Positions 47,791 to 60,352 of a stretch of 64,000 bases of DNA are shown one piece after another. A program made the translations under genes and the position numbers. This stretch comes from Capitulum mitella. Lineage: Eukaryota > Arthropoda > Thecostraca > Pollicipedomorpha > Pollicipedidae. Below the pieces are notes generated by a model. It searched no databases. It saw only the letters and a program-made list of their open reading frames with translations, and was not told the origin of the DNA. The stretch is from assembly GCA_030062745.1 (NCBI GenBank), contig CP099839.1, positions 1,865,001-1,929,000 of the forward strand, read 5' to 3'. Position 1 is the first letter of the stretch, and each line of letters starts with the position of its first letter.

Positions 47791-50309
47791 GAGAGGTATT
47801 TAATTTCGTTTCAAAGAGGAGCATTTCAATGGCATTTGTTTCGCATAATTTCGTACATCTCACATGATGTAAAAGATATCCCGGTGCGCACGAGTGTTTC
47901 GGTTGACAGTTTTCTGTGGCAAGCACAAGGTGTTTAACATTTCAAAAATCTCATTCATTTTCTGCCAATTGCTCAAATAATGCGTCACGCTAATGTACTG
48001 CACCAATTATCACACCTTTAGCATCCCCAACTGAGAGCCTATGATGTAGGCTCGAACGTCAATGTGCATAGTAGGCTGCTTATAGATTTTCCAGCATCCT
48101 GGATACCTACAGATAGTTGCAACATGGGTGCAGTAAACCGTTCTCCGTTCTTTTGTGGGTGCGGTGAAGAGTTGGGGATTCGGGTTCGCAGGACTCGAAT
48201 AGATTCGAATAGATGCAAATCTTGCGAATCCTCGATTCCTGAATACAAGGAGTAAAACCAGGATCCGAATCCTGGAAACCACGGCCGAATCCTGAAAGCC
48301 ATTACGTAAATGTGCAAATAAATGTATTAAAATCTGTTCTAGGTTCGCATTTTCCTTAAGTAAACTACATGGAACACGTATATGCGGTGCTGCATCGGAA
48401 TGAGTTGCCCGTCGTACATTTTATAACATTGTATTAGTTACTGCCGGACCCAACTGCTACTGTTACTGTTACTGGTTTTACTCCGCCACCACCATGTTTG
48501 GCTGGTTTGCTGTGGGAGCGAAAGTAAGACAGCCTTTGTAGTGGCTCAAACAGTAGCCTTTTTGGTTGGCAGGGGACTACCTCTCATCTTCTGTCTTAGG
48601 CACGAACATGTATTTTGGGGAAAGGCCTCGGTGTCATCCCCATCTTGTCATATACTTTCCCCATACCTCATAAAAAACTTAAACATCTGACACCTTCACA
48701 GACAGCTACCAATACTCTTCCATGTTCTGGCCGCGTTAGAAATGCGCCAGGGGCAGAAATGTTGAAAACAGTAAGGCGGAAACCAATGAAATCGTTTCAG
48801 AAGTGGGAATCTCTCCACATTTCGAACCCGAATCCGAATCTGAATCCATTCACTATAGGATTCAAATCCCAAAATGCATGTGAATCCTCAGCTCTGGTGT
48901 GGTGGCACCCTATTGCTGAATGGGCATTCTCAAAGATCTGTGAATTTTACATAGGGCCCTATGGCGTGGGCACGCGCAAACCCCCCAAGATAGCGCACGA
49001 GAGGACACCCCCAATCCATGACAAATGCATTTTTGTTTTTGAATCTAGATGTCCGTAAGAAATTGGTCGGCTCAGCATCCAGCATGGACCTTTTATATCA
49101 TCCCGTATAAGTAAAATAAACCTATCAGCTGCTGACGCCTCGATGGAACACTACTGATTGTACAGAGCCCTTTTTTCATGCAGTGAGTTTAAAAAAAGAA
49201 CGGCACCCGGGTTTTTGTTAATAACTTTTGTTGCAGTTCTTTCAAATACACCAAACTTACACAGTATTATCTCCGTTCTGTGTATGATATTTTGCCATGT
49301 TTCAAAGGCGTAGGTGACCTTGTTCTAAAACGACAACTGATTACTGAAACAACGTTTGTTTTGCACTTGGTTTCATTATTCATCAGTCTGACACGCAATG
49401 AAAACGTCCAATATCAAGAGTTTGCTTTTGGTCATAATTTGGTTTTCTCGCAGCCGTTTCCTATAGTTATTGTTTTGGAAACAGCCAGCCGTTTGCAGTC
49501 AATGGCACCGTTCGCATTGCCCTGTGTTGGATACCATGGTCAATCCGCAAGAACACAACTTTGCGTAGACCTTTACTTGGGAAGCAGGTTTTTCAAACAC
49601 ACCGAAAGATGCAAAATCTTTGATTTTGCGTTAATGTTGCTTTTAGGTTAGATTTTGCGTTAAGGTTGCGCAAACAGCCGTGATTCCTGACTTTGTTAGC
49701 TCATTGCGGTATTCTGGTCTTCAGTGAGTTTCTCTACAGCTGGATGAATTTCGAATTGGCTTTCTGTGTGTCTGAAGGATCCGGTTTGCACGTACAGCTC
49801 TGCGTAAAATGCCTTCTCGCGGATCGACCATTGCATGCTTGGTATCCAACACAACGCACTGAGAAGCGTGCCCTTCAGCTTTGCAAAGGGTTGTCTGCTG
49901 CCACAACAATAACTACAAAAACGACTGAGGAAAAGAAAACAAAATGGTGGCTAAAGCGAAATCTTGATTTTTGGCGCTTTAATTGCGCGTCAGGTTTATC
50001 AATCACTAAGACAAAGGAAAAAACACCTTTTAATAATTGATTGTCATTTGAGAACCATTTCATCTACTCTGCTGAAACTTGTCAAAGATGTCATACACGG
50101 AATGGAGATATTACTATGAAACTTTGCTGTATTGAGAAAAATGACAACAAAAGTCATGAACAAAAACTGAAATGCCGTTTTTCTAGAAACTTCCTGTATT
50201 TACCTCAGCTACTTCTAGCGTGATTACATACCTTGAATGCCACAGAAAAAAGCCATGAAACGTTTTATGCGTCGAGCATGCTGTCAGAATACACGATTAT
50301 AGTGAAAAA
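47791..50309. other. no gene; GAATCC-word repeat region at 48,170-48,885
   Basis: GGATTCGGGTTCG at 48,177 recurs inverted at about 48,819, with many GAATCC/GGATTC words between or near them. This resembles the subterminal word clusters of DNA elements, but termini are not resolved. Confidence 0.35.
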
Positions 50310-50515
50310 TAGGGGTGTCGATTTGTGTTCTTTTGAGAGGGCCCTGGAACAACCAATGTTGATTTGAGCCCAACCACTGTTGGTTTGGGTCTACCCAATA
50401 TTTTTTGCCGGTTTCAAAGGAAAATGAGTAACAGTAGCGAAAAAAACGCCGCATTGGACAAAAAATAGGCAGAAAGTAAAGAATAAAGTGTAAAGTGATG
50501 TATCTATGTACCTTT

Positions 50516-50587
<72 letters not shown>

Positions 50588-50790
50588 GACACATATGCAT
50601 ACCTATATACCTGGGGATAAGTACAATTTTTATTTGATCAATAGTAAGAGTAAAACTCATAAATTTCCGTTGGTCAAAATAAAGTGGGCTCAATCCGTTG
50701 AGAAACTCACATTTGGGGTACGTCAGGTTGTCGGGCCCTCGGCTCGGTCCCCCCCCCCGTAATCATTCACAGAAATCCACGCTCCTGGCG
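50310..50790 (+). repeat. repeat family 4, copy b, with (AT)n(GT)n
   Basis: It shares the AGGCAGAAAGTA..AGAATAAA block and the right block GGGCCCTCGGCTCGG + C-run with 39,315-39,735. A compound microsatellite, (AT)n at 50,519-50,552 then (GT)n to 50,585, occupies the same internal position. The left end (GGGGTGTCGATTTG) also resembles 37,535. Confidence 0.7.
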
Positions 50791-51953
50791 GAACAGATGA
50801 TAATGGCAACAATGGTGAAGACGTCGAGGATGACTACAAGGACATCGGTAACGACAATTATGATGATGCTGATAATGGTATTGACGATGATAATTAAATG
50901 AATGGAACGTACCAGATATCAAAAATGTTTTCCACGTTATCGTTCCACGTTATCGTTCCAGTATGTATGCAAGGTGAGCGATGCACCCGCCCCCTAGGCT
51001 TTGCCTATCAGCGCCCTCATGCGGGCGGCGGTCGGGTGCTCTCTTGCCGGCCTTTGGATACGACATGTAGCGCCTCGCTGCGGAATAAAAGAATACTACA
51101 GGAATGCACCTTGAATTGGTGTTGGGAACAGAGTGAATGTGACGATCACTTTGGAGCCTGTCATGGCTAGTTTAAGCAATGTTGCACCGTCTTTTTCAGA
51201 AACATATCTGACTGTTCCAAACCAGTGGGTTGGCGTGTATTCCATATTGAAGGGAGGGGAAAGGACTAAAGTGAAGGATTAGGACTAGTTAAAACAGTGA
51301 CTGTGCCCACGAGCTCGAGCTAAAGGTGAAATGACGTTGCTGACTGACTTTTTCCAACCCTGACCTCCCACAAAACCTTTTCCGGAAACGCCAAAGGACT
51401 GGTGAAATGATGTCAATGATATAAGCATGGTTGGGAATTTCCGAGAACTATTAAGCTGCTACAAAGGATTTGACACCGTTTCTTTCCAGTCATTGCCACA
51501 GGCCTAAGTAAGTTGGAGCCCCTGAATGCTGAGTCCGGGTCTCCCCCCTCCCTATCTTCTGCCATGGGTAAAAAGAAGATCACGCTACTGTGTGGCCATG
51601 ATTACCACAATGTGGAGTAAAAAAAAGACAAATTTTCAAGGAAACAAAATATGGAAGCCAGCATGGAAACTATTTCAAAAACGGCGCAGGAGTTTCAGTG
51701 ATACAAAAAGCGAACCAAACACCGGTGAATAGGTGTTCGATGCATATCGATTGATGATATGGGTGCGCGAGGGATCCTGTCCGCCCTCGGGTCTACGGCA
51801 AAAAGACGTCATTTGGAACTTTAGAGTTCAGGTAGGCTGCTGCAATTGAACAGTAGAAAGAAAGGCACTTCAGATGAGGCGATACACTTAAATTATATAT
51901 GAAGGCCGATGAGAGCCACGTTTAAATGTATGTCTGTTTTCAATCAAATTTCG
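50791..51953. other. no recognised gene; Asp-rich GAT-type stretch
   Basis: At 50,792-50,897 imperfect GAT/AAT triplets read as an Asp/Asn/Gly-rich peptide ending in TAA. An imperfect trinucleotide microsatellite explains this without coding. Confidence 0.4.
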
Positions 51954-53681
51954 TATATGTCTAAAACCTTTACCTTTAATTTATGTGATGCAATGGCTGG
52001 ATGCAGTTCTTTGGTATCTTCAGACAACTCTTTATGTGGCACATAATACTCATGGTTTTTGTCTGCCTATTTTCACTGCCTTATTTGTATGTGGACTTTG
52101 CTAATATGGATATGTATGTTGTAGTTCTGAATATTGTTGCATTACACCCTATAACATCACAAATTTTTGTGAAGAGCAATGGCAATGACTCAGGTAGCAT
52201 GCAAGTCATAGTGTGCTTTTTGTGTGCATTTCTTTGGGTTGCTGCAGGACTGTATGTTTTCAAAATATGTTTTGTGCTCAGCAGTGTGTTGTTAGATTGA
52301 AGTATAGACTCAGAAAAGTTGTCCCATCATGTCTCTGGAGTAAAATAAATTATCAAAATGACACAATAAAGGAGACTGAAGCAATGAAGATGTATTGTTC
52401 TCATGTATACAATACCTTGCAAATGTCTTTGAATAATTCATCCCATAAATGCAGCAGTCTAAATGGAAAAAATCATTTTTATTCCTTGAGATGACCCATA
52501 CTTCAGATGAGGAATACATGACATTTTACTTTCACCATAGAGCATTTTTGAGTATATAGTTTCACATTTATATTGGGAGGAAATAATTCATACTTGTCCA
52601 ATAATGCTTAATTTTTGCACCATTTTGGCATTAATTTAGTGCCCCATGGCATCTTGGGTAATGATATGGTACTAATCCCATTTTGTCACATGAATGTCTC
52701 TTAAATGAATTGATATGTAGTGTTTAATTTGCATTACTATCAATTGAATGGCATTCCTTGTTGCCTGTAAGCAGACATTATACATGAGTGGCCCATAATG
52801 TAAATGTCATATTGATAAGTGTATCAGCATTGTATATCATTCAAATATTGTACATTAAAGTCATAGGTATCTCAAAGATAGTTGTTTATAGATAGATAAG
52901 TTAGATAAGTTGATTTGTTGATTTGACAAAGATAGATAAGTTGTTTGTATACTAATATTAAAGTGGACTATTTTTTGTAGTCATCCTGGGAAGTCATCAA
53001 ATAGGTGTATTTTTTACAACCAATTTGTTTAGCTTTGTTTTTTCTGTCTGCATTGTATTGTTATTTTTTATTCATCTGTGAATTGATTTTTTGTGGAGTT
53101 CATCATGTTGCATTACATCATATGTAAGCTGCTATGTTGTTATTGCTTATTTGCCAGCAGTGGTTTATAGCTCATCAGAAGTTAGTAACCATATACAACT
53201 ACATCCTAAATGTTTTAGTAAGTGGCAACTTTGAGACCTTGATGCTGTTTTTAATGCTGATTTACATTTGATACTGTTATGTGTCTCCAGTACTCTGTAA
53301 GTAATCAGGTGACATTTCCTTCAAACCCAAATCCTCACAACATTTCTTAAACCCTTGCCAATATTTCCAGTGCAGATGTTGATGCACCCCCCTAAAGTGT
53401 AAGTGTGCCCTGTGAGTTTTTTTGTAATTTGTCCCATAAATGCTCTGATTGCCCTGAACTTTTGTGTAATTGAGTTTGGACCCATTTGATATAATTCCTG
53501 GAAATGTGGCATCAATAACTTTACAAGGCACTAATTGATGATGTCTCAAGGGCATGTCATGCCAAAATCTGGATATGGAGATATGGTGAATATGGTGGCA
53601 GTCATCATTGCTAAGCAAATATTTGAAGTGTTTATGGTGCTGAGTCAAACTCCATAGTGCACATGGGTGTCACTGATTTTG
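51954..53681. other. CpG-free block of 1,728 bp
   Basis: I read every line: no CG dinucleotide occurs between the ones at 51,952 and 53,682, and only one more occurs before 53,931. TG and CA are abundant. Both borders are sharp against CpG-containing flanks. Long-term germline CpG methylation with deamination is the usual cause. In invertebrates with mosaic methylation, that marks transcribed gene bodies. Confidence 0.9.
52001..52300 (+). CDS. putative small membrane protein or terminal exon, 99 aa
   Basis: ATG to TGA, entirely within the CpG-free block. Two clear hydrophobic segments lie at residues ~12-31 and ~68-97. Between them is a more polar stretch with a possible N-glycosylation site (N62-D-S). 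AG at 52,005-52,006 could be a splice acceptor, making this a terminal exon instead of a full gene. Possible polyadenylation signals (AATAAA) follow near 52,344 and 52,365. I do not recognise the protein. T-rich DNA often produces hydrophobic frames by chance, so the call rests mainly on the CpG-free context. Confidence 0.35.
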   Translation: MQFFGIFRQLFMWHIILMVFVCLFSLPYLYVDFANMDMYVVVLNIVALHPITSQIFVKSNGNDSGSMQVIVCFLCAFLWVAAGLYVFKICFVLSSVLLD

Positions 53682-55746
53682 CGAGTGACCTCTGCAGGTT
53701 ATTACTTTGTCAAATTCATCCTAAGCCAAAAGCATTCATTGAGGTCAGTGACCTTTTTTGCTTTGTGTTCACCTCAGAGGGGTATAAAATAACTATGAAT
53801 ACTGAATTGCATAGTAACAAAAATGCCAGGCCTTAGCTTGCCAGAAGTCATCCTCAGACCCTTAAAAGCATTATACAGATGCACTTTAGGATCCAGTGGA
53901 TATCAGTGTGCACTAACATGCCCTTTGAGGTCGCCAGCAGTGTCACTGTGTGACTTAAAGTCACCAGGCTGGGATCGTCGTGTGGCCAAAGGGTCAGGCC
54001 ACGCGCCCGTTTCGTTTCGTCGCTCCGTGTTTTGTTTTGTTTTGTCGCTCCGACTGTTCCGACCACCCCTGCACCGTCGAAGACGCTCAGATGGCGGGTA
54101 TTGGCGAGAGCTAACGTGTCATCGACTGAGGAGGGACAAAAATGCACCTTGCAATAATGGCTTTTTTAGATATCTCAAAAGCAAAAGCAACACATAATGA
54201 AGTTTTTATATATCTGTATACAGATCAAACTTGTAAATGAGTCCTTTGTAAACTTAAGTCCTTTTGACTTCAGTTTCCCTCCTTTTGGTGTAACCGTTTC
54301 ATTAAGGCCACTGAAAGGCATGTCATAATCGCGTTATAAAAGCCGCAATGTTTACATTGTTTCATTTTATCCAAATCGTTTTTTTTTTGCATGGACAAAT
54401 GAGTTGCAAGGTACTGGTACATTGTGGTTCTAAATAATGTCTTGAGAGATCAGTATATAACATGCTTGACATTATCCCAGGTTCTCTGGTCAAAAATGAT
54501 GTTGAATGTTTTCATATATATAGTGTCGTTCTACATCAGAAAACTATTAGCTATTTGAAGGTTATGTGCCATTTTTTCAGATGCAGGTACAGGGCTAACA
54601 GTGCTGTTTGGTTTTGAAAGGGTTAAGTTGGATTGGCATTTGAATCATTGAGAACCCGTAATAATCGAAGAGATATAACACATGGTTCAATTTTTGCCTT
54701 CCCTCAGTCAATAGGCATTGTGCCAGATAACATTCTCAGTGGAGGGTGAATACTGTTTGGTTTCCACCAGGTTTGCCGCATGAGGTTGCGGGATCAGAAT
54801 TTTTCGTTGTTTTTTTTTTAGAATTCGAGAATTTTTGGTTGGAATTTTCTTCAATGTTTTCAGGTCCTTGAGCCATTAAATTCCCTAAATATTTGGACTT
54901 GGTGATGTCAGCTCCTTAGTTTTAAGAGAAATGATAAGAGTCTACCCACACACTCATCCAAGTCCCCCATGATAAGAAAGCTTATTAAGGATTTTCATGG
55001 CATGTCTTTGTCAAGATTATCAAATTCCAGCCCATTCCGGAAAAACAACGTGATATTTGTAAAGCCTCAGTTCAGGTTGTAGGTGTGCAAATGAGTGTGA
55101 CTGTACGCCCTGTAAACACTGCGCTCAAGACTGTTATCGTTATAAAAAGATAGACGTAGCTTGGTTCGGTTCTCACTTGCTCATTTTCTTTTCTCATTTA
55201 CCTCGTGTCGCGAAAGTAAAATTCTAACCTTACTAGGTCGTGAGCTGGGAATATTTACAGATTATCAAGGTGTGCCATCACGTGGGTTTATGGGAGTGTG
55301 ATGCCAGTTTTGTCACATTTGAGACTCATCGTGCAACTAAAGAGAACGAGATATTAGGAACTATCTTAGAGGCTCGTTTGTACGATCTTAAATGGTTGCT
55401 TTTCTTTGCTTATTTAATTACAAATATGTCTGTCATGATCTTTCCGTACGAAGGAATCTCTTACGCCGGATATTGTTTGTAGTTTTTCCATAGATGTAAT
55501 GAACAGGCTTTCAAACAGGCTTTCAAACCTCAGCTTCCCATCAGACAAGCTGTGGCCTGAAAGCCGCTAATTCCATGATCACAAAAATGGCTCTCTGCTG
55601 ACTTAGCGCCAACGCGCAAGGTATGACAAATAGGCTCTGTACCACCATGGGACTCCGCCACAGAATGCTACCATTGTTACCAGAATCTACATGAAATTTT
55701 TTTTATATTTGTAGCATGATTCCAAATTCTTTGAAGTGGCATGACA
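53682..55746. other. no recognised gene
   Basis: The first ~250 bp is still nearly CpG-free. A CpG-rich patch sits at 53,970-54,130. Nothing else is supported. Confidence 0.4.
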
Positions 55747-55754
55747 GTGTCGCC

Positions 55755-58066
55755 CAGGGGCGTAGCCAGGATTCCGCCCAGTTGGGAACCAAATGGGAAT
55801 CAAGGGGACCCTCGTAACCAATGGGGGCCCTCGCCAAGGACGGATCCAGGATTTCGCCAGGGTGGGGGGGGGGTAGAGGTGAATGGTCAGCGCGGCGCCC
55901 CCATTTTTTGCCCTTCAGATATGAAAAATGACGTAATTTTGCCCGTTTTGGCATATAAAATAACCCCAAAAAAAATCAAACGGGTCACCTTAATCGAAAA
56001 AATTCTGCATTTTGTTCCCTAACAAAGTGACCGAAATACGACAAAAGCGGCGAGATTTTAGGCGATTCCGTCTCTCCCTGCATTTGAAATGTCGTGTCTG
56101 TGTCTGGTCCAGGAGCCCGTCTGCCCCCCCCCCCCATGCCGTAGCTTCTGGAGACTGTTTTTGTCAGCTTAGTTTAGGTTCCCTCTTGCAGTTACAGGGC
56201 ACTTTGGTCTCGGACCGCCTGCCGTACCAGGACCTTCTAGTGGTCTCAGGTTCCTTCTACAGTTTCACGTGTCCCGCTGGACGTCTCAGGCGCTCCTTTG
56301 GCTGTCTTAGGGGCACCTTGGATAGTCTCATGGATCCATCTGGCAGTTTCAGGGACGCTTAAGCCATTTCGGGCTCCCTCCTGTCGCCCCTGCGACGTTT
56401 TTGCCGTCTAAGGAGCCCCTCAGGCACTAAAAAAGCCTTCTGTAAGTCTCTCTGTGCCGTGACAGAGGCGCCTCTGGCAATCCTGTAGGTCCTTTGGCCG
56501 TTTCAGGAGCAGTCTGGACGTCTCAAGGTCTAGTAGTTTCAGGGGCCCTTCTGGTCGTCTCAGGGGCCCTATTGCTAGAGACATCTAGTTAGCAGTCTCA
56601 AAGGTCTCTCTGTAACAGTCTCAGTGGACCCCTGTGGTCCTGGGTACCCCTCTAACCGTCTTTGCCTCGCAGGGGCCCTGCGGTCTCAGGGGTCATGTGC
56701 GGTGTATGGGCCCATGTTGCCGTCTCACAAACCACCTGACTTTCCCGGGGGCCCCTGACAGCATCAAGAGCTCCTCAAGGTTTCCAAAAGGCCAGTGTAG
56801 CCCATTTGTGACTCCTCTCGAGGCTGAGAAGGCCACCGACGAATCCCCGTTCAGGGGATCCCTTCTGGCTGGCGAGGGTCTTCTTATGCCGTGCAAGGCA
56901 CCCTTTTAAGTTCCTTCCGTCTCAGGTGCCTCTCGGGCAATTTTATCGGTCTCAGGGACCATTTGCCGTGTTGGGACCCTTTACGGTCCCAGGGGCCCTT
57001 GAAGAATTTCAAGGGCTTTTCTTTCCATCTTAAGGGCCATCTTACGTGTCAGGGTCTCATTAACCCTCCCGGAGGCCCTCTGACTACATCAAGAACCTTC
57101 AGCTTTTCACTCACAGGGGCCCCAGGGACTCAGTCCTCACCTTGGGCGTCGCAGGGGCCCTGTGAGCCATCTGGCGGTCTCAGGTACACTCTGTTAGGTT
57201 GTGGTCTCAGGGGCCCTTTGGGAGCTTCAGGGCCCCTGGGGCCCTTTTTGCGTCTCTCTCAGAGGTCATTTAACCGTCCAGGAGACCTTCTTGACTGCAT
57301 CAAGAGTCCGTCAGGGTCTTAAAGACCCCGTGAAGGTCATACGGGGCCCCTTTGGGGCTCCTTTTAAGTCTGAGAGGGGCCGCTTCTCAGGCCTCAGAGG
57401 GGAGGGGACAATCGCCCCAATTGCCCCCCCCCCCCTTTGGGCATGCGCTTGGCCCTCGTAATCAGTGGAGCCCCATGTGGTTGGAATTACTGGCGGTTTC
57501 TTACAGGTCGGCAGGGACATCTATACAGGACAGCGGGGGCCCCTGAATGATCATTTAGGGGGCCCCTGCTGGCCACGGGGCCACTGCCTGTCTGTAGAGT
57601 GCACCCTAACCGCCTGTTAAGGGCCCTGTCGACCTCTGGAGGCAGGCACAGGGACCTTCTTCCAGACCGGAAGGAGATCCCTTCAGAGGCTGACAGGGAC
57701 CCTTTATGGGCCGACAGTGGCCCTCCCCAGACAAGCAGTGAATTTCCCAACAAGCTAGCAGGGGCCTCTAAACCCTCATTCAGACCACGTCCCTCTCTTC
57801 ATGGCACACACAGCCATGTTGTATATTCGGAGTACGTTTTCTTTGGGTTCGTAATCCTTCTTTAATCTTTGAAATATTCGTATTTTGCTTTAATTCTCTG
57901 TTTCGGACAGTGTAAGACGCCCTGCGGGCGCCTCACGCTATCCAAAGAACTGGGGTCTTCGGCCCCGGGGGGGGAGGGTGCTCGGCCGCCAGGGGCCCCG
58001 CTTGGCCTCTAGGGGGCCCTCTGCTCCAGCCGTGGCCCCTTTGCCCCCCCCCTGGCTATGCCACTG
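55755..58066. mobile_element. hAT-like element filled with a minisatellite
   Basis: The left end is CAGGGGCGTAGCCAGG and the reverse-complemented right end is CAGTGGCATAGCCAGG. The flanking 8 bp are GTGTCGCC (55,747-55,754) and GCGTCGCT (58,067-58,074). They match at six of eight positions, and both differences are C/T. An old 8-bp hAT target duplication fits. The ~2.3-kb interior is mostly degenerate tandem repeats and has no transposase. Confidence 0.65.
56100..57790. repeat. large degenerate minisatellite (TCTCAGGGGCCC units)
   Basis: Variants of GTCTCAGGGGCCCCTCTGG recur every ~25-35 bp for about 1.7 kb. A longer super-unit is visible through a conserved 'catcaagag/aac' word at 56,762, 57,087 and 57,298. 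Open frames across it are by-products. Confidence 0.8.
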
Positions 58067-58074
58067 GCGTCGCT

Positions 58075-59679
58075 TGCCAATGGATTACTTGCTTCGCTCC
58101 TCGGGCTATATGCATGATAAACCTAAGAACCTCACCTTGCCACTCAAAGTTGGTCACTCCGCGGTCAAAATAAAAGATGGCTCTTGATTACTTAGCCTCG
58201 ACATTGCTAAAAAATGAGGAATCTTACATACGGCTATAGAATGTCACTACAGAATCCCACCAGCCTTTATCATGACTGCCTCGCAGCATTCTTGTAACAA
58301 TACACCAACTTCTCCGACTCTCCGTGGTTGTATTCGGATGGTATTTGTATTCTCCGTGGTTGTGTATCGAATAATGGCTGCATACCCACATTCCTTTGTC
58401 TATGATTGGCTATGACTGGATGTCGTGCGTGTTCAGTTTGGGAGTATGCTTGACGTAATGTTAGGCCTCAGTTTTGGAAATGATAGTTTTGATTCTTGGC
58501 AGCCAGTTCCAAAAACAGTGTGACGCGTAACCGTAATATCTTATTTTATGAAATTGTCACGAGAAGCCAGAAGTGGTTGAAATGAAACTGTAGCCCCGCT
58601 TCCATGACAGGATTGGATTACAAGTCGGATTTCCCTCGGGAGGCAAATCGGGATTCCACATCGCGTTTCCATGACCGTCCTCGGCAAATCTGGATTACAT
58701 TCGGGGTCCGAGTCCGGATTACTTTAGAAAATCTCGGATTCACCTTCACCGCCAATTATGGCGCGTGTTTTGCATGTCCCTTCAGAGCGTTCGGAAATCT
58801 CTGCCATAGTAGATTACCGAATGGACTGAATTGCTGTGAGGGACTGGTGCTGCGTGGAATCTGAGAGCACCGCTGTGGAAATTTGTCGTTTTTATCAACA
58901 AGCCGCCAACAGACAAGAAATTGATTTCGGCTCTAGTTCCCCCTTCGCAGGGTAGCAAAATGCGGCGCATAATGTGACCATATGCTTCCAGTTCACGGGT
59001 AGTCTGGATTTCCTTGTGGAATCGTCTTTTTCAGTCCGGATTCGCAAATCTAATCTACTTTGCTAAAAGAGGTGTTTCCGTGACCACTGAAATCGGGATG
59101 TGAAGGTGAAATGCGGATTTGCTATTGTCATGGGAACGGGGCATGTGTTGTTTGGCTTAAGCTCGTAGGTGACTTAAATTAATTTATTAGGTGGTTTAAA
59201 CCATCGTTTAAACCGCTTTAAACCAGGCTCTGGTTGAAATCTGCCAACCCTCAGTTCATCACATGCGCACATCGTTTGGCAGACGGCGCCGTGTATTGTC
59301 CGATTTTGGTAGTCAGTCATCACATGCGAACGTTGTTAACGTTTTTGTACGTTGTCGTTGTCCCAGTTGGAAAAGCCATACCTTGCTATCTGGTCTGGCG
59401 TAGGGTGATTCACCACCAGCTGTGAATTTCCTCTACCAGATTTCAGTTTTAGTCATATCTCGTTATATGGAAGTGCATTCTTCACCGCGTGGCTAGGTTC
59501 ATTGGCCGGAAAAGTGGAAGTTAAGAAGGGTTTACGAAAAGTTACGAGGAAGGTTTACGTGGACTGGCTTGTTTACCCCCTGCATTCCTTACATTGTGCA
59601 TTATCGTCCTCCACCGCTGGACCACTTCCTTTATGTTACTGTTAGCTGTTGTCGGTGTACCTCATGCGCACGCCCCGAT
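58075..59679. other. no recognised gene
   Basis: TTTAAACC words cluster at 59,190-59,225. Otherwise no structure is supported. Confidence 0.4.
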
Positions 59680-60035
59680 GTACGTGGTTCGTCATGACTT
59701 CTGTCAGTATTGCCACCACTGTACGTGTCAGTACAGTCCAGTATCCGATTTTTGTGGCCCACCACGATCATATTTATCAGTACTGTTTCAGTGTCCATGG
59801 CTCATCATCACCTGTATCAGTACTGTTTTGAGTTTCCATGGTTCACCACCACCTGTATCAGCATTATCGATGTCCATGGTCCACTACCGCCTGTGTCAGT
59901 ATTCCAGCATCCATAACTCCCACCGCCCATGTCAGAACTGTCCAGTGCCCATGGTTCGCCATTGCCCGTGTCAGTCATTGCCAGTTCCAGTGCCCATGGC
60001 TCGCCACCGCCGTGTCAGTGTTGTCCGCTGTCAGC
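59680..60035. repeat. ~38-45-bp minisatellite just upstream of TESK
   Basis: Units of the form CCATGGTTCACCACCACCTG + tgtcagtactgtt recur, with CCATGG (or CCATAA) at 59,795, 59,836, 59,874, 59,911, 59,949 and 59,994. It ends about 115 bp before the TESK start codon. It probably lies in the promoter or 5' untranslated region. Confidence 0.8.
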
Positions 60036-60151
60036 CGCCGGTCCGGCCGGCCGACCGTCTCCGGCGCCCCCTGCTGACTGGCCGGCCGCCGCTGCCGCAG
60101 CCGGCGCCGGCCGCCAGTGAACCGGCGACCGGCGCGCCGAGCGGACGCGTC

Positions 60152-60346
60152 ATGGCGGAGGGCGGCTGCGTGATCCCGGAGGGCGCCGCGCGGCCCGGCA
60201 TCGTGTACCCGGAGAGCGAGCAGTTGCGCGGCCGCACGCCCGGCGCCTCCTGCCAGGCGCTGCGCCAGGCCGTGGCCGGGCTCAGCCGGCTCGATGACTT
60301 CACCATGGAGCCGATCGGCCGGGGCTTCTTCTCCGAGGTGTACCGG
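60152..60346 (+). CDS. TESK (cdi): TESK-family dual-specificity kinase (centre divider homologue), first coding exon
   Basis: Known TESK kinases phosphorylate cofilin and control actin turnover; they are close relatives of the LIM kinases. The 65 codons give a variable N-terminus (~1-32) followed by [18 protein letters not shown]. The start of the kinase domain comes next: the glycine-rich ATP loop [11 protein letters not shown]. The FFSEVY form of that loop sets TESK apart from LIMK in my memory of the families. A GTGAGT donor follows directly at 60,347, in phase 0, at the point where the vertebrate and fly proteins continue with 'V.HR'. The ATG at 60,152 has G at -3 and +4. The frame is open further upstream, but the composition changes to minisatellite there. 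The rest of the kinase lies beyond the window. Confidence 0.88.
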
Positions 60347-60352
60347 GTGAGT
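60347..60352 (+). other. splice donor of TESK exon 1
   Basis: GTGAGT after CGG, a strong consensus 5' splice site placed exactly at the end of conserved coding sequence. Confidence 0.85.

Noticed and set aside
53277-53648. 123-codon minus frame in the CpG-free block
   Set aside because: His-rich, no domain, and the block's only other candidate frame is on the plus strand. Kept as unsupported.
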